DNA of 14,816 bases. Origin: CBDUQI01 sp965369325. Its GTDB lineage: Bacteria > Pseudomonadota > Gammaproteobacteria > Steroidobacterales > JBCBZW01. The notes below the pieces were generated by a model, which was given only the letters and a program-made list of their open reading frames with translations, made no database searches and had not been told where the DNA came from. The translations under genes and the position numbers were made by a program. Numbering within the stretch: the first letter of the stretch is position 1; each line of letters begins with the position of its first letter. The stretch covers positions 1-14,816 of the forward strand of contig CBDUQI010000149.1 of the NCBI GenBank assembly GCA_965369325.1. The letters are read 5' to 3'. Shown here piece by piece: positions 7,441 to 14,186 of this stretch.

Positions 7441-8718
7441 ATGAAATCGCAACGAGTGTCGTTTGAGGGCGCCGCAGGCAATCGCCTGACTGGCCAACTG
7501 GAGCTGCCTGCTCATGGCGAGGCAGGCACCGCGCCGCATAGCTACGCGCTGTTCGCGCACTGCTTTACCTGCACGCGCAATATCCGGGCAGCCCGCGTGA
7601 TTACCCAGGCGCTGGCCCGCCAGGGCATTGCCACATTGCGCTTTGACTTCACCGGCTTAGGTGACAGCGAAGGGGACTTTGCCGACACCAACTTCTCCTC
7701 CAATGTGCAGGATCTGCTCGCGGCAGCGCAGTTTCTGGAGCGCGAGTACGCGGCGCCCGCGTTACTGGTAGGACACTCGCTCGGTGGCACCGCCGTACTG
7801 GCGGCCGCACCGTCGATCGCTTCCGCCAAAGCGGTCGCGACAATCGGCTCGCCGTTTCTTCCGGCGCACGTCGCGCACCTGCTTGAAGGGTCGCGCGAGC
7901 AGATTGAACGGGATGGCGAGGCGGAGGTGTTCCTTGGCGGACGCCCGTTCCGGATTCGGCGCCAGTTCCTGCAGGATCTTGAGGCGCGTGATGTTGCGAA
8001 GGTGGTGAGATCCTTAAGGCGCGCACTGCTGGTGATGCATGCGCCAGGGGATACAACCGTCGGCATCAACAATGCCGCGGAGATTTTCCAAACCGCCAAG
8101 CATCCGAAGAGTTTTGTATCACTGGATGACGCCGATCATCTGCTCACCCGCACGGCCGACGCCGAGTACGCAGCATCGGTACTGGCGGCCTGGGCCGGGC
8201 GCTACGTGCAAGCACCGTCTTCGCCCGCAAGCACTACGCAAGCCGACGAGCCCGCACGGCCAGAAGCGGTGCGTGCGCGCACCGGCGCCAGTGGTTTCTT
8301 TACCCAGATAGACGCAGCAGGCCACCCGATGGTAGCAGATGAACCCGTGGCTGTCGGCGGCACTGGCCTGGGGCCATCACCTTATGGGTATTTGTCCGCG
8401 GCGCTGGCTGCATGCACCAGCATGACCGTTCGCATGTATGCCGATCACAAAAAGATTCCACTTCGCTCGGTGAGTGTAGATGTGCGGCACAACAAGATAC
8501 ACGCTGAGGATTGCGCGCAGTGCGATGAGCGCATCCGCGAAGGCAGCGCCGGTCAGAAAGTGGACGTGTTTGAACGACGCATCGCGATCGACGGCAACAT
8601 CGATGAAGCCACGCGAAAGCGGATGCTCCAGATTGCCGATCGCTGCCCGGTGCATCGCACGTTACACAACGAGGTGGTGGTAACCACCGTCGAGGCAACG
8701 GGCAGCGACGAAGCTTAA
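7441..8718 (+). CDS. Alpha/beta hydrolase fused to an OsmC peroxiredoxin-like domain
   Basis: This 425-residue two-domain protein has an alpha/beta hydrolase in residues 1-255 with nucleophile S113 in GHSLGG, probable acid D204 (PGDTTV) and histidine H233 (DADHLL). An OsmC domain follows from about 275 to 420, with the two redox cysteines C325 (AALAACTSM) and C402 (ADRCPVHR). A proline/serine/alanine-rich linker joins them. OsmC proteins reduce organic hydroperoxides; the hydrolase half may release or shorten an acyl or ester substrate, but this is inference. Such fusions occur in proteobacteria, so it is a real family and not a frameshift artefact. The start has AGGATG about 6-8 bases upstream. 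It reads toward yidC, and the two stop codons overlap. Confidence 0.92.
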   Translation: MKSQRVSFEGAAGNRLTGQLELPAHGEAGTAPHSYALFAHCFTCTRNIRAARVITQALARQGIATLRFDFTGLGDSEGDFADTNFSSNVQDLLAAAQFLEREYAAPALLVGHSLGGTAVLAAAPSIASAKAVATIGSPFLPAHVAHLLEGSREQIERDGEAEVFLGGRPFRIRRQFLQDLEARDVAKVVRSLRRALLVMHAPGDTTVGINNAAEIFQTAKHPKSFVSLDDADHLLTRTADAEYAASVLAAWAGRYVQAPSSPASTTQADEPARPEAVRARTGASGFFTQIDAAGHPMVADEPVAVGGTGLGPSPYGYLSAALAACTSMTVRMYADHKKIPLRSVSVDVRHNKIHAEDCAQCDERIREGSAGQKVDVFERRIAIDGNIDEATRKRMLQIADRCPVHRTLHNEVVVTTVEATGSDEA

Positions 8719-10394
8719 GCGTCCCCCGCCTCTACGATGCGATTGATGCGCCATTGCTGCATGATGGTAAGCAGGTTGTTCACCGACCAGTACAGCACGA
8801 GCCCGGCCGGGAAGAACGCAAAGAACACGGTAAACACGATGGGCAGCATACTCATCACTTTCGCCTGAATAGGGTCGGGCGGCGCCGGATTGAGCTTCTG
8901 CTGCACAAACATAGTGGCACCCATAAACAGGGGCAGTATGTAATACGGGTCGCGCGAGGATAAATCGTTCAGCCACAGAGCGAACGGCGCCTGGCGCATC
9001 TCTACGCTTTCGATCAACACCCAGTACAGCGCCAGGAACACCGGCATCTGCACCAGAATGGGCAAACACCCGGCCATCGGGTTTGCGCCTTCGCGTTTGT
9101 ACAGGTCCATCATTGCGCGTGACAGCCCTTCGCGGTCGTCTTTGTAACGCTCCTGCAATTGCTTTAAACGCGGTTGCAATTTGCGCATCTTGGCCATCGA
9201 AAATCCGGCTTTGGCTTGCAGCGGATAGAACAGCAGCTTGATCAACATGGTGAGAAAGATAATCGCCCAGCCCCAGTTGTTGGTGAGGCCGTGAATTTTC
9301 TCCAGCACCCAGAACAACGGTTTGGCCAACACGGTAAAGAAGCCGTAATCGACACTGAGGTCGAGCTTCTCTGCCACGTCACGTAGCTGGCTTTGCAGTT
9401 TAGGCCCGACGAACAACTGATGATTAAAGCTGTGGCTGGTGCCGGGGGAAACCGTGGTCGCGGTGGTCGCGATCGCTGTCATCAAATAATACTCACCATC
9501 CACCACGCGCACGTTGTACGCCATTTCCGTGCCGGTCGGCGGCACCGCGGCGCCCACAAAGTGGTGCTGGATGGAACCGAGCCAGCCATTCGCGGTGACG
9601 ACATCCACCGGCGCTTTAATCAGGTCTTTAAATTTGAGTTTTTCGTATTTGGTGCCGTCGTACAGCACCGGCCCGGTGTAGGAATACGAATCCACATCCG
9701 TCATCGAACGGGACACTTTCTTGTCACGGCGTTTGAGCTGAATGTACGGTGCCCCAGACCAGTTGTCGGCTGAGCCGTTAGTGACTGACTGCGTGACTTC
9801 GATGGCATATTTGCCGCGATGGAACACGTACGTCTTGCTGGCCTGCAGATCGCCTTCCGACCAGTTGAGCACCACCCGCAGGCTGTCCTGCCCCTCACCC
9901 AACTCGTAATTGTCCTGGGCGCTAGTGAACTGCGCCTGATGCGTAGGCTCTGCGCCGCCGTTCGCGCCACGAATGCCTGACTGGAACACATAAAGACTGG
10001 CATTCGTAGAATCGTCCAGCAGCTTCACCACCACGTCGGGGGTATCTTTACTGACCGGATATCGCAGCAGGCGCGCCTGGCGCAGATCGGCGCCCAGGGT
10101 GTCAATCTCTACGGCCATCACGTCGGTGCGAACGGTAATCCGTTTGCCGCTTGGTACCGGGGTGCTCGGGGCGGAGATATCGGGTGCGTTGGTGATCGAC
10201 TGTCCAGGCGCCGTCGGCGGTGCGCTTGGCAAATCACCGGAGCTTGCGACAGGCGGCAGATCACCGGCAGGATTGGCGATGCTCGGAGCTGTGCCCGGCG
10301 CAATAGCCGGTGCATGGTCGGTTACCCACGCCTGATAGAGCAGGTAGAGCACAAAGGCGAAAGACAGCCAGAGAAAAAGGCGTTGTTGTTCCAT
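8715..10394 (-). CDS. yidC: YidC, inner-membrane protein insertase
   Basis: At 559 residues this is the gram-negative form. It has an N-terminal membrane anchor (about 6-22), a proline/alanine-rich linker (about 27-85), a large periplasmic P1 domain (about 86-340), and the conserved insertase core with five membrane spans (from about 352). The core shows MAKMRKLQPRLKQLQERY, NPMAGCLPILVQMPVF and VEMRQAPFALWLNDLS, all typical. The hydrophilic-groove positive charge, R366 in E. coli, is a lysine here (K386 in LIKLLFYPL), as in a number of other gammaproteobacteria. YidC inserts membrane proteins alone or with SecYEG. The C-terminus is short and ends AGDA, without the lysine-rich tail of E. coli. 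No clear ribosome-binding site precedes the ATG. It shares TTAA at its stop with the convergent gene at 7441-8718. Confidence 0.97.
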   Translation of the reverse strand: MEQQRLFLWLSFAFVLYLLYQAWVTDHAPAIAPGTAPSIANPAGDLPPVASSGDLPSAPPTAPGQSITNAPDISAPSTPVPSGKRITVRTDVMAVEIDTLGADLRQARLLRYPVSKDTPDVVVKLLDDSTNASLYVFQSGIRGANGGAEPTHQAQFTSAQDNYELGEGQDSLRVVLNWSEGDLQASKTYVFHRGKYAIEVTQSVTNGSADNWSGAPYIQLKRRDKKVSRSMTDVDSYSYTGPVLYDGTKYEKLKFKDLIKAPVDVVTANGWLGSIQHHFVGAAVPPTGTEMAYNVRVVDGEYYLMTAIATTATTVSPGTSHSFNHQLFVGPKLQSQLRDVAEKLDLSVDYGFFTVLAKPLFWVLEKIHGLTNNWGWAIIFLTMLIKLLFYPLQAKAGFSMAKMRKLQPRLKQLQERYKDDREGLSRAMMDLYKREGANPMAGCLPILVQMPVFLALYWVLIESVEMRQAPFALWLNDLSSRDPYYILPLFMGATMFVQQKLNPAPPDPIQAKVMSMLPIVFTVFFAFFPAGLVLYWSVNNLLTIMQQWRINRIVEAGDA

Positions 10395-10408
10395 ATTAAA
10401 TATATACG

Positions 10409-10684
10409 CTAAAGGCCGGGTGAGTGATGTTTAGGGTCTGCCGCGTGCGTGCACCCGGCGTGAATCTCAAGGGATGCCGGTACTTCATCAATACCGCCTG
10501 CGTGCCACGGGTGGCAGTGCAGGATCCGCTTAATGGCCAGCCAGCCGCCGCGGCGCAGCCCAAACCGCTCGATGGCGGTGGCGCTGTAGCTTGAACACGA
10601 TGGGTAGAATCGGCAAGTCGGGCCCAGCAACGGGCTGAGCAGCCGCTGATAGGCTCGAATGAGCGCCAGGGCTAGCTGGCGCAT
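10409..10684 (-). CDS. yidD: YidD, membrane protein insertion efficiency factor
   Basis: The 91-residue product beginning MRQLALALIRAYQRLLSP contains the family core GPTCRFYPSCSSYSATAIERFG (residues 21-42) and HCHPW (56-60). YidD is a small membrane-associated protein that assists YidC-dependent insertion. The open frame extends upstream to 10801, but that part is read in antisense-like context of rnpA and has no family match, so the ATG at 10684 is used. It overlaps the 3' end of rnpA by 13 bases, the normal tight arrangement. The C-terminal tail beyond about residue 75 is longer than in E. coli and rich in His and Ala; it is probably unstructured. Confidence 0.93.
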   Translation of the reverse strand: MRQLALALIRAYQRLLSPLLGPTCRFYPSCSSYSATAIERFGLRRGGWLAIKRILHCHPWHAGGIDEVPASLEIHAGCTHAADPKHHSPGL

Positions 10685-11076
10685 CGGGTACAAATCCTGC
10701 GCCAATGCCGTGCCAGGCTGTCCTGCAACGCCGCCGCTGGGGTGCCGCCGGCGCCCGGACGGGTGATTGCCACAATGTCGACCGGCGGCAAGTGCGCGCA
10801 CTGGTGACGAAAGGACTCTCGAATAATGCGTTTGAGCCGATTCCGCTCGACTGCCAGTTTGGAGGTTTTCTTGGACACCGCTAACCCCAGCCGAGCGTGA
10901 GCCAAACCGTTGTGTTGGGCCAGCAGCGTCAGCAAAGCATCGCTGGAGCGATGGTTGTTCTGGAAAACCGCTGTGAACTCGCGCTTGGTATGCAACCGAT
11001 GCGCGGGAGTAAAGACGGGTCGAATGGCGGATGCTGCGGCCGGGGGCGCATGCGAGTGGTCACGGTGTGAGTTCAC
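10672..11076 (-). CDS. rnpA: RnpA, protein component of ribonuclease P
   Basis: This 134-residue basic protein carries the RNR signature in LAVERNRLKRIIRESFR (residues 74-90), which contacts the RNase P RNA; FTPAHRLHTKREF (22-34) is the conserved N-terminal start of the fold. It helps the RNA subunit bind the 5' leader of precursor tRNAs. The start is GTG at 11076 with a GGAGG four bases upstream (11081-11085), a strong site at slightly short spacing. The N-terminal 20 residues are an Ala/His-rich extension compared with E. coli. It follows rpmH by 66 bases and overlaps yidD, so the four genes rpmH–rnpA–yidD–yidC are probably one transcript. Confidence 0.96.
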   Translation of the reverse strand: MNSHRDHSHAPPAAASAIRPVFTPAHRLHTKREFTAVFQNNHRSSDALLTLLAQHNGLAHARLGLAVSKKTSKLAVERNRLKRIIRESFRHQCAHLPPVDIVAITRPGAGGTPAAALQDSLARHWRRICTRCAS

Positions 11077-11142
11077 ATTGCCTCCAGCGCGAACCGAGTG
11101 TGCAGGGGTGCCTGGCGGGTCGACGCAGGCGCCTGCCCTGGG

Positions 11143-11277
11143 TTAGGGTGCGAGGCGCTTGCGGCCTTTGGCGCGGCGCGCTTTAAGCACTCGCCGCCCG
11201 CCTTTGGTGGCCATGCGGGCGCGAAACCCGTGGGTGCGTTTACGGCGCAGATTGCTCGGCTGATAAGTGCGTTTCAT
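11143..11277 (-). CDS. rpmH: Ribosomal protein L34
   Basis: A 44-residue, highly basic product reads MKRTYQPSNLRRKRTHGF at its start and KGRKRLAP at its end, the standard length and sequence of bacterial L34, part of the 50S subunit. It is too short for a 60-residue cutoff but is unmistakable. It is divergent from dnaA and opens the rpmH–rnpA–yidD–yidC group. Transcription probably starts from the -35/-10 pair at 11364-11392. The ribosome-binding site is weak (GAG about ten bases upstream). Confidence 0.98.
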   Translation of the reverse strand: MKRTYQPSNLRRKRTHGFRARMATKGGRRVLKARRAKGRKRLAP

Positions 11278-11363
11278 TTCGGCGACTCAAGTGGTTACGG
11301 GTGGCACGGCGTGTATTTGGCGCGACAAATATCGGACGCCCACCGCGACAGAGAAAGCGCGCA

Positions 11364-11392
11364 ACTGTACGCCCAGCACGATTTGGTGTCAA
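11364..11392 (-). promoter_or_regulatory. rpmH: Candidate sigma-70 promoter of rpmH
   Basis: On the minus strand a perfect -35 TTGACA (11387-11392) is 17 bases from -10 TACAGT (11364-11369). It is correctly placed about 87 bases before the rpmH start and would drive rpmH, rnpA, yidD and yidC. Confidence 0.7.
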
Positions 11393-11413
11393 CACAAAAG
11401 GCACTTTGGGGGG

Positions 11414-11422
11414 TGTGGATAA
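11414..11422 (-). promoter_or_regulatory. DnaA box, exact consensus TTATCCACA
   Basis: The minus strand reads TTATCCACA, an exact high-affinity DnaA box. It sits in the rpmH–dnaA spacer and overlaps the possible dnaA -35 region, which suggests DnaA autoregulation or a second part of the origin as in Pseudomonas-type loci. Confidence 0.75.
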
Positions 11423-11436
11423 CTTTCGCATTCAGG

Positions 11437-11442
11437 TATAGA
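11437..11442 (+). promoter_or_regulatory. dnaA: Possible dnaA -10 element
   Basis: TATAGA lies 17 bases after TGTGGA (11414-11419), which forms part of the DnaA box. The -35 match is poor, so this is tentative, but the geometry would let DnaA occlude its own promoter. Confidence 0.3.
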
Positions 11443-11456
11443 CTCGATATCTCCCT

Positions 11457-11465
11457 TGTGTAAAA
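11457..11465 (-). promoter_or_regulatory. DnaA box, relaxed consensus TTTTACACA
   Basis: The minus strand reads TTTTACACA, which fits TTWTNCACA. It lies between the possible dnaA -10 element and the ribosome-binding site. With the box at 11414-11422 it makes a same-orientation pair 43 bases apart. Confidence 0.5.
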
Positions 11466-11496
11466 CACTAACGCCTTTGCCTTGAGGGAGAATGCC

Positions 11497-12816
11497 TTGT
11501 CGGCCTCTCTATGGAGTCATATTGTCACCGAGCTTGAGGGTCTGCTCACCGAGCAGGACCTCAACATGTACATCCGCCCGTTGCACGTGGTGGACCTCAG
11601 TGACGAGCTGCGCCTGCTCGCCCCCAACCGTTACGCGGTGGAGGGGATCGAGCATACCTGTATGGACATTATTCGCACGCGGGCCGAAACCGCGGGCAAG
11701 ACCGTATTGCTGACGGTGGGCAGTTCGAAGAGCGCGCAGACCATGGGCGACGAGCAGGCGCCCGCAAACGGGCATATGTCCACCTTGCCACCGTTCGGTA
11801 GCCGGCTAAATCAGGATTTCACCTTCGAGGCCTTTGTTCAAGGCAAAAGCAACCAGCTCGCACGGGCGGCCGCCATTCAAGTCTCACAGAACCCCGGTGG
11901 CGCCTATAACCCGCTGTTTATCTGCGGTGGCGTAGGACTGGGCAAGACCCACCTAATGCATGGGGTGGGCAATATTATTGTCAGCCAGCGCGCTCGGGCG
12001 CGGGTTGCCTACGTACGCTCCGAGCGCTTCGTGCATGACATGGTCACGGCGCTGCAGCACAACCGGATTAACGAATTTAAAGAGCTATACCGCTCGCTGG
12101 ATGCATTGCTGATCGATGATATCCAGTTTCTCGCCGGCAAAGAGCGTTCCCAGGAGGAATTCTTCCACACCTTCAACGCGCTGCTGGAGTCGGGCGCTCA
12201 AATCGTGCTGACCTGCGATCGCTACCCGAAAGAGGTGGACGGGCTTGAAGAGCGGCTTAAATCGCGCTTCGGTCAGGGGCTGACGGTCGCCATCGATCCA
12301 CCCGAGCTTGAGACCAGTGTGGCGATTCTCAAATCGAAGGCCGAAGCGGCAAACATCGACCTTCCGGATGAGGTGGCGTTCCTTGTCGCCCGGTCGCTAC
12401 GCTCCAATGTGCGTGAGCTGGAAGGGGCGTTGCGGCGGATTATGGCCACAGCCGAACTGACCGGCCAGGAGATCACACTGGAATTCGCCAAGCTCGCCCT
12501 ACGCGATCTACTGGTCGTCAGTGAGAAGCTCATTAGCCTGGAAGTCATTCAGCGCAACGTGGCAGAGTACTTCAATATGCGCGTGGCGGAGCTGTTGTCC
12601 AAGCGTCGCAGCCGCTCTATTGCCAGACCCCGACAACTGGCTATGGCGCTAACTAAAGAGCTCACCAACCACAGCTATCCGGAGATCGGGGATGCCTTTG
12701 GCGGGCGCGATCACACAACGGTATTGCATGCTTGTCGAAAGATTGCGGAATTACGTCAAACCGATCAGCGTGTGCATGAAGATCATAAAAACCTGTTAAG
12801 AATACTCACCCAATAA
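11497..12816 (+). CDS. dnaA: DnaA, replication initiator ATPase
   Basis: The 439-residue product has domain I with the conserved N-terminal SLW (W6) and IRPL (26-29), a short domain II (about 75-100), and the AAA+ domain with Walker A GGVGLGKT (144-151), Walker B LLIDD (204-208), arginine finger R257 in KSRFGQGL and sensor-2 R306. Domain IV carries the DNA-binding signature GRDHTTVLH (403-411). It binds DnaA boxes and opens oriC. The start is TTG at 11497, chosen because MSASLW aligns with MSLSLW of E. coli and because GAGGGAG (11484-11490) lies 6 bases before it; the TTG at 11482 lies just before this site and would be unsupported. An out-of-frame ATG at 11492 is not the start. Confidence 0.97.
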   Translation: MSASLWSHIVTELEGLLTEQDLNMYIRPLHVVDLSDELRLLAPNRYAVEGIEHTCMDIIRTRAETAGKTVLLTVGSSKSAQTMGDEQAPANGHMSTLPPFGSRLNQDFTFEAFVQGKSNQLARAAAIQVSQNPGGAYNPLFICGGVGLGKTHLMHGVGNIIVSQRARARVAYVRSERFVHDMVTALQHNRINEFKELYRSLDALLIDDIQFLAGKERSQEEFFHTFNALLESGAQIVLTCDRYPKEVDGLEERLKSRFGQGLTVAIDPPELETSVAILKSKAEAANIDLPDEVAFLVARSLRSNVRELEGALRRIMATAELTGQEITLEFAKLALRDLLVVSEKLISLEVIQRNVAEYFNMRVAELLSKRRSRSIARPRQLAMALTKELTNHSYPEIGDAFGGRDHTTVLHACRKIAELRQTDQRVHEDHKNLLRILTQ

Positions 12817-12825
12817 TGTGCATAA
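12817..12825 (-). promoter_or_regulatory. DnaA box, consensus TTATGCACA
   Basis: The minus strand reads TTATGCACA, an exact fit to TTATNCACA, beginning at the first base after the dnaA stop codon. Confidence 0.7.
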
Positions 12826-12887
12826 CCAGTGGACAAAATACCTATCCCATGATATCCACAGGCCTCACACAGTTGTTACGCAAACCG

Positions 12888-12909
12888 TACACTAGGTTAT
12901 CCTAGTGTA
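12888..12909. repeat. 9-bp perfect inverted repeat in the origin spacer
   Basis: TACACTAGG (12888-12896) and CCTAGTGTA (12901-12909) are exact complements around a TTAT loop. It may be the terminator of dnaA, since a run of five T starts about nine bases later (12918-12922), or a protein-binding palindrome or cruciform inside oriC. Stem GC content is moderate and the T-run is not adjacent, so termination is not certain. Confidence 0.6.
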
Positions 12910-12938
12910 GTGCGTTGTTTTTAAAGGGAAATTAAGCC

Positions 12939-12947
12939 TTATCCACT
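12939..12947 (+). promoter_or_regulatory. Near-consensus DnaA box TTATCCACT
   Basis: It has one mismatch, at the last base, to TTATCCACA. It lies 13 bases before the AT tract, the position expected for the box that anchors strand opening. Confidence 0.5.
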
Positions 12948-12960
12948 GATTTTCGAGGCT

Positions 12961-13010
12961 TAATAATAATAGTAATAATATACTTATCTATTTAATTATT
13001 TATATATATA
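12961..13010. other. AT-rich DNA-unwinding element candidate
   Basis: Only three of fifty bases are G or C. The left part (12961-12978) is six consecutive triplets TAA, TAA, TAA, TAG, TAA, TAA; the right part ends in alternating TA. This is the most easily melted stretch in the window and the likely duplex-opening site of the origin. Confidence 0.65.
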
Positions 13011-13025
13011 AGCAACGGTAGCTCT

Positions 13026-14123
13026 ATGAAACTGACGACACAGCGAGAGTCTTTGCTAAAGCCTCTGCAAGCCGTAATCGGGGTAGTCGAACGACGTCAG
13101 ACCATGCCGATATTAGCCAACGTTCTGATGGCAATTTCGGATGGCAAGTTGTCCATTACCGCCACCGATCTTGAGGTGGAGTTGATCGCCATTGTAGATA
13201 TGCCCGATGCGCAGAACGGGGAAATCACGGTTCCTGGCCGCAAGTTGCTGGATATCTGCAAGGCGTTGCCGGACGGTGCGCAAATTGCGCTCAAGCAGGA
13301 AGGCGAGCGAGTGACGCTTAAATCGGGCCGCAGCCGGTTTACCTTATCGACGCTGAGTGCAGGCGAGTTCCCGACCGTAGAGACGATTAACGCAGAACAT
13401 CAGCTGACGTTGTCGATGGCTGATTTGAGCCACCTGCTGGATAAGACCCATTTTGCGATGGCGCACCAGGATGTTCGGTACTACCTCAATGGTCTGTTGC
13501 TGGAGGTCAAAGAGGGCTTTCTGCGCGCGGTCGCAACGGACGGTCATCGCCTGGCTCTGGCAGAAACTCAACTTAGCGGCGTAGAGGATTCAACCCAGCA
13601 GGTCATCATCCCGCGCAAAGGCGTACTGGAGCTGCAGCGTCTGCTGGGCGCGGATGACGATGTGACACTGGCCCTGGGCAGCAACCATGTCCAGGTTGAT
13701 CTGGGAACTATCCGATTCACTTCCAAGCTCATCGATGGCCGGTTTCCGGACTACGGGCGGGTGATTCCGCAAGGGGCTGATAATGCAATGGTGGCAGATC
13801 GGGAGACGCTGAAGCAGGCGCTGGGCCGGGCGGCAATCTTGTCGAACGAGAAATATCGCGGTATTCGGCTAGAGCTCGCTGAGGGGAAGGTGGTTATTCA
13901 GGCGCATAACCCGGAGCAGGAAGAGGCCGAGGAAGAAGTGGAAGTCTCCTATACCGGGGATGAGCTGGAGATCGGCTTCAACGTCAGCTATTTGATGGAC
14001 GCTTTGAGCGCCATTGATGGCGACAAGGTAGAAATCGGGCTCAAGGATGCGGCTAGTAGTTGCATTATCAAACATCCAACCAAAGACACTTGCCGGTATG
14101 TCGTTATGCCGATGCGGCTCTAG
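13026..14123 (+). CDS. dnaN: DnaN, DNA polymerase III beta sliding clamp
   Basis: At 365 residues this is the standard clamp length. It begins MKLTTQRESLLKPLQAVIGVVERRQTMPILANVL in overlapping family wording and ends MPMRL, the conserved C-terminus that borders the partner-binding pocket. The three clamp domains follow in order, with FLRAVATDGHRLAL about residue 170 and KFIDGRFPDY-like KLIDGRFPDYGRV about 237. The dimeric ring tethers polymerase III and recruits Hda, MutS and other partners. The start has only a weak upstream purine stretch (ACGGTAG). It is followed by a probable terminator before recF. Confidence 0.97.
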   Translation: MKLTTQRESLLKPLQAVIGVVERRQTMPILANVLMAISDGKLSITATDLEVELIAIVDMPDAQNGEITVPGRKLLDICKALPDGAQIALKQEGERVTLKSGRSRFTLSTLSAGEFPTVETINAEHQLTLSMADLSHLLDKTHFAMAHQDVRYYLNGLLLEVKEGFLRAVATDGHRLALAETQLSGVEDSTQQVIIPRKGVLELQRLLGADDDVTLALGSNHVQVDLGTIRFTSKLIDGRFPDYGRVIPQGADNAMVADRETLKQALGRAAILSNEKYRGIRLELAEGKVVIQAHNPEQEEAEEEVEVSYTGDELEIGFNVSYLMDALSAIDGDKVEIGLKDAASSCIIKHPTKDTCRYVVMPMRL

Positions 14124-14153
14124 AAACCGGTTTTCTCTGCCGATCCTCCGTAG

Positions 14154-14177
14154 ACGCCGGTTTCACGCCGGCGTTTT
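14154..14177 (+). terminator. Probable rho-independent terminator after dnaN
   Basis: ACGCCGG (14154-14160) and CCGGCGT (14168-14174) form a 7-bp, GC-rich stem with a 7-base loop, followed by TTT and a pyrimidine-rich stretch. The T-run is short, so it may only attenuate transcription into recF, whose start is 13 bases after the stem. Confidence 0.6.
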
Positions 14178-14186
14178 CTCAGGCGC

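Larger units (their letters stand above)
12817..13025. other. Candidate oriC: dnaA–dnaN spacer with DnaA boxes and AT-rich unwinding region
   Basis: This 209-base spacer holds an exact DnaA box TTATGCACA (minus strand, 12817-12825), near-boxes ATATCCACA (12852-12860) and TTATCCACT (12939-12947), a 9-bp inverted repeat (12888-12909), and an AT tract (12961-13010) with only three G/C bases. A location next to dnaA with boxes on one side and an AT tract on the other fits a bacterial origin. There is no GATC in the spacer. It must also carry the dnaN promoter, which I could not pin down; no strong ribosome-binding site precedes dnaN. Confidence 0.7.
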
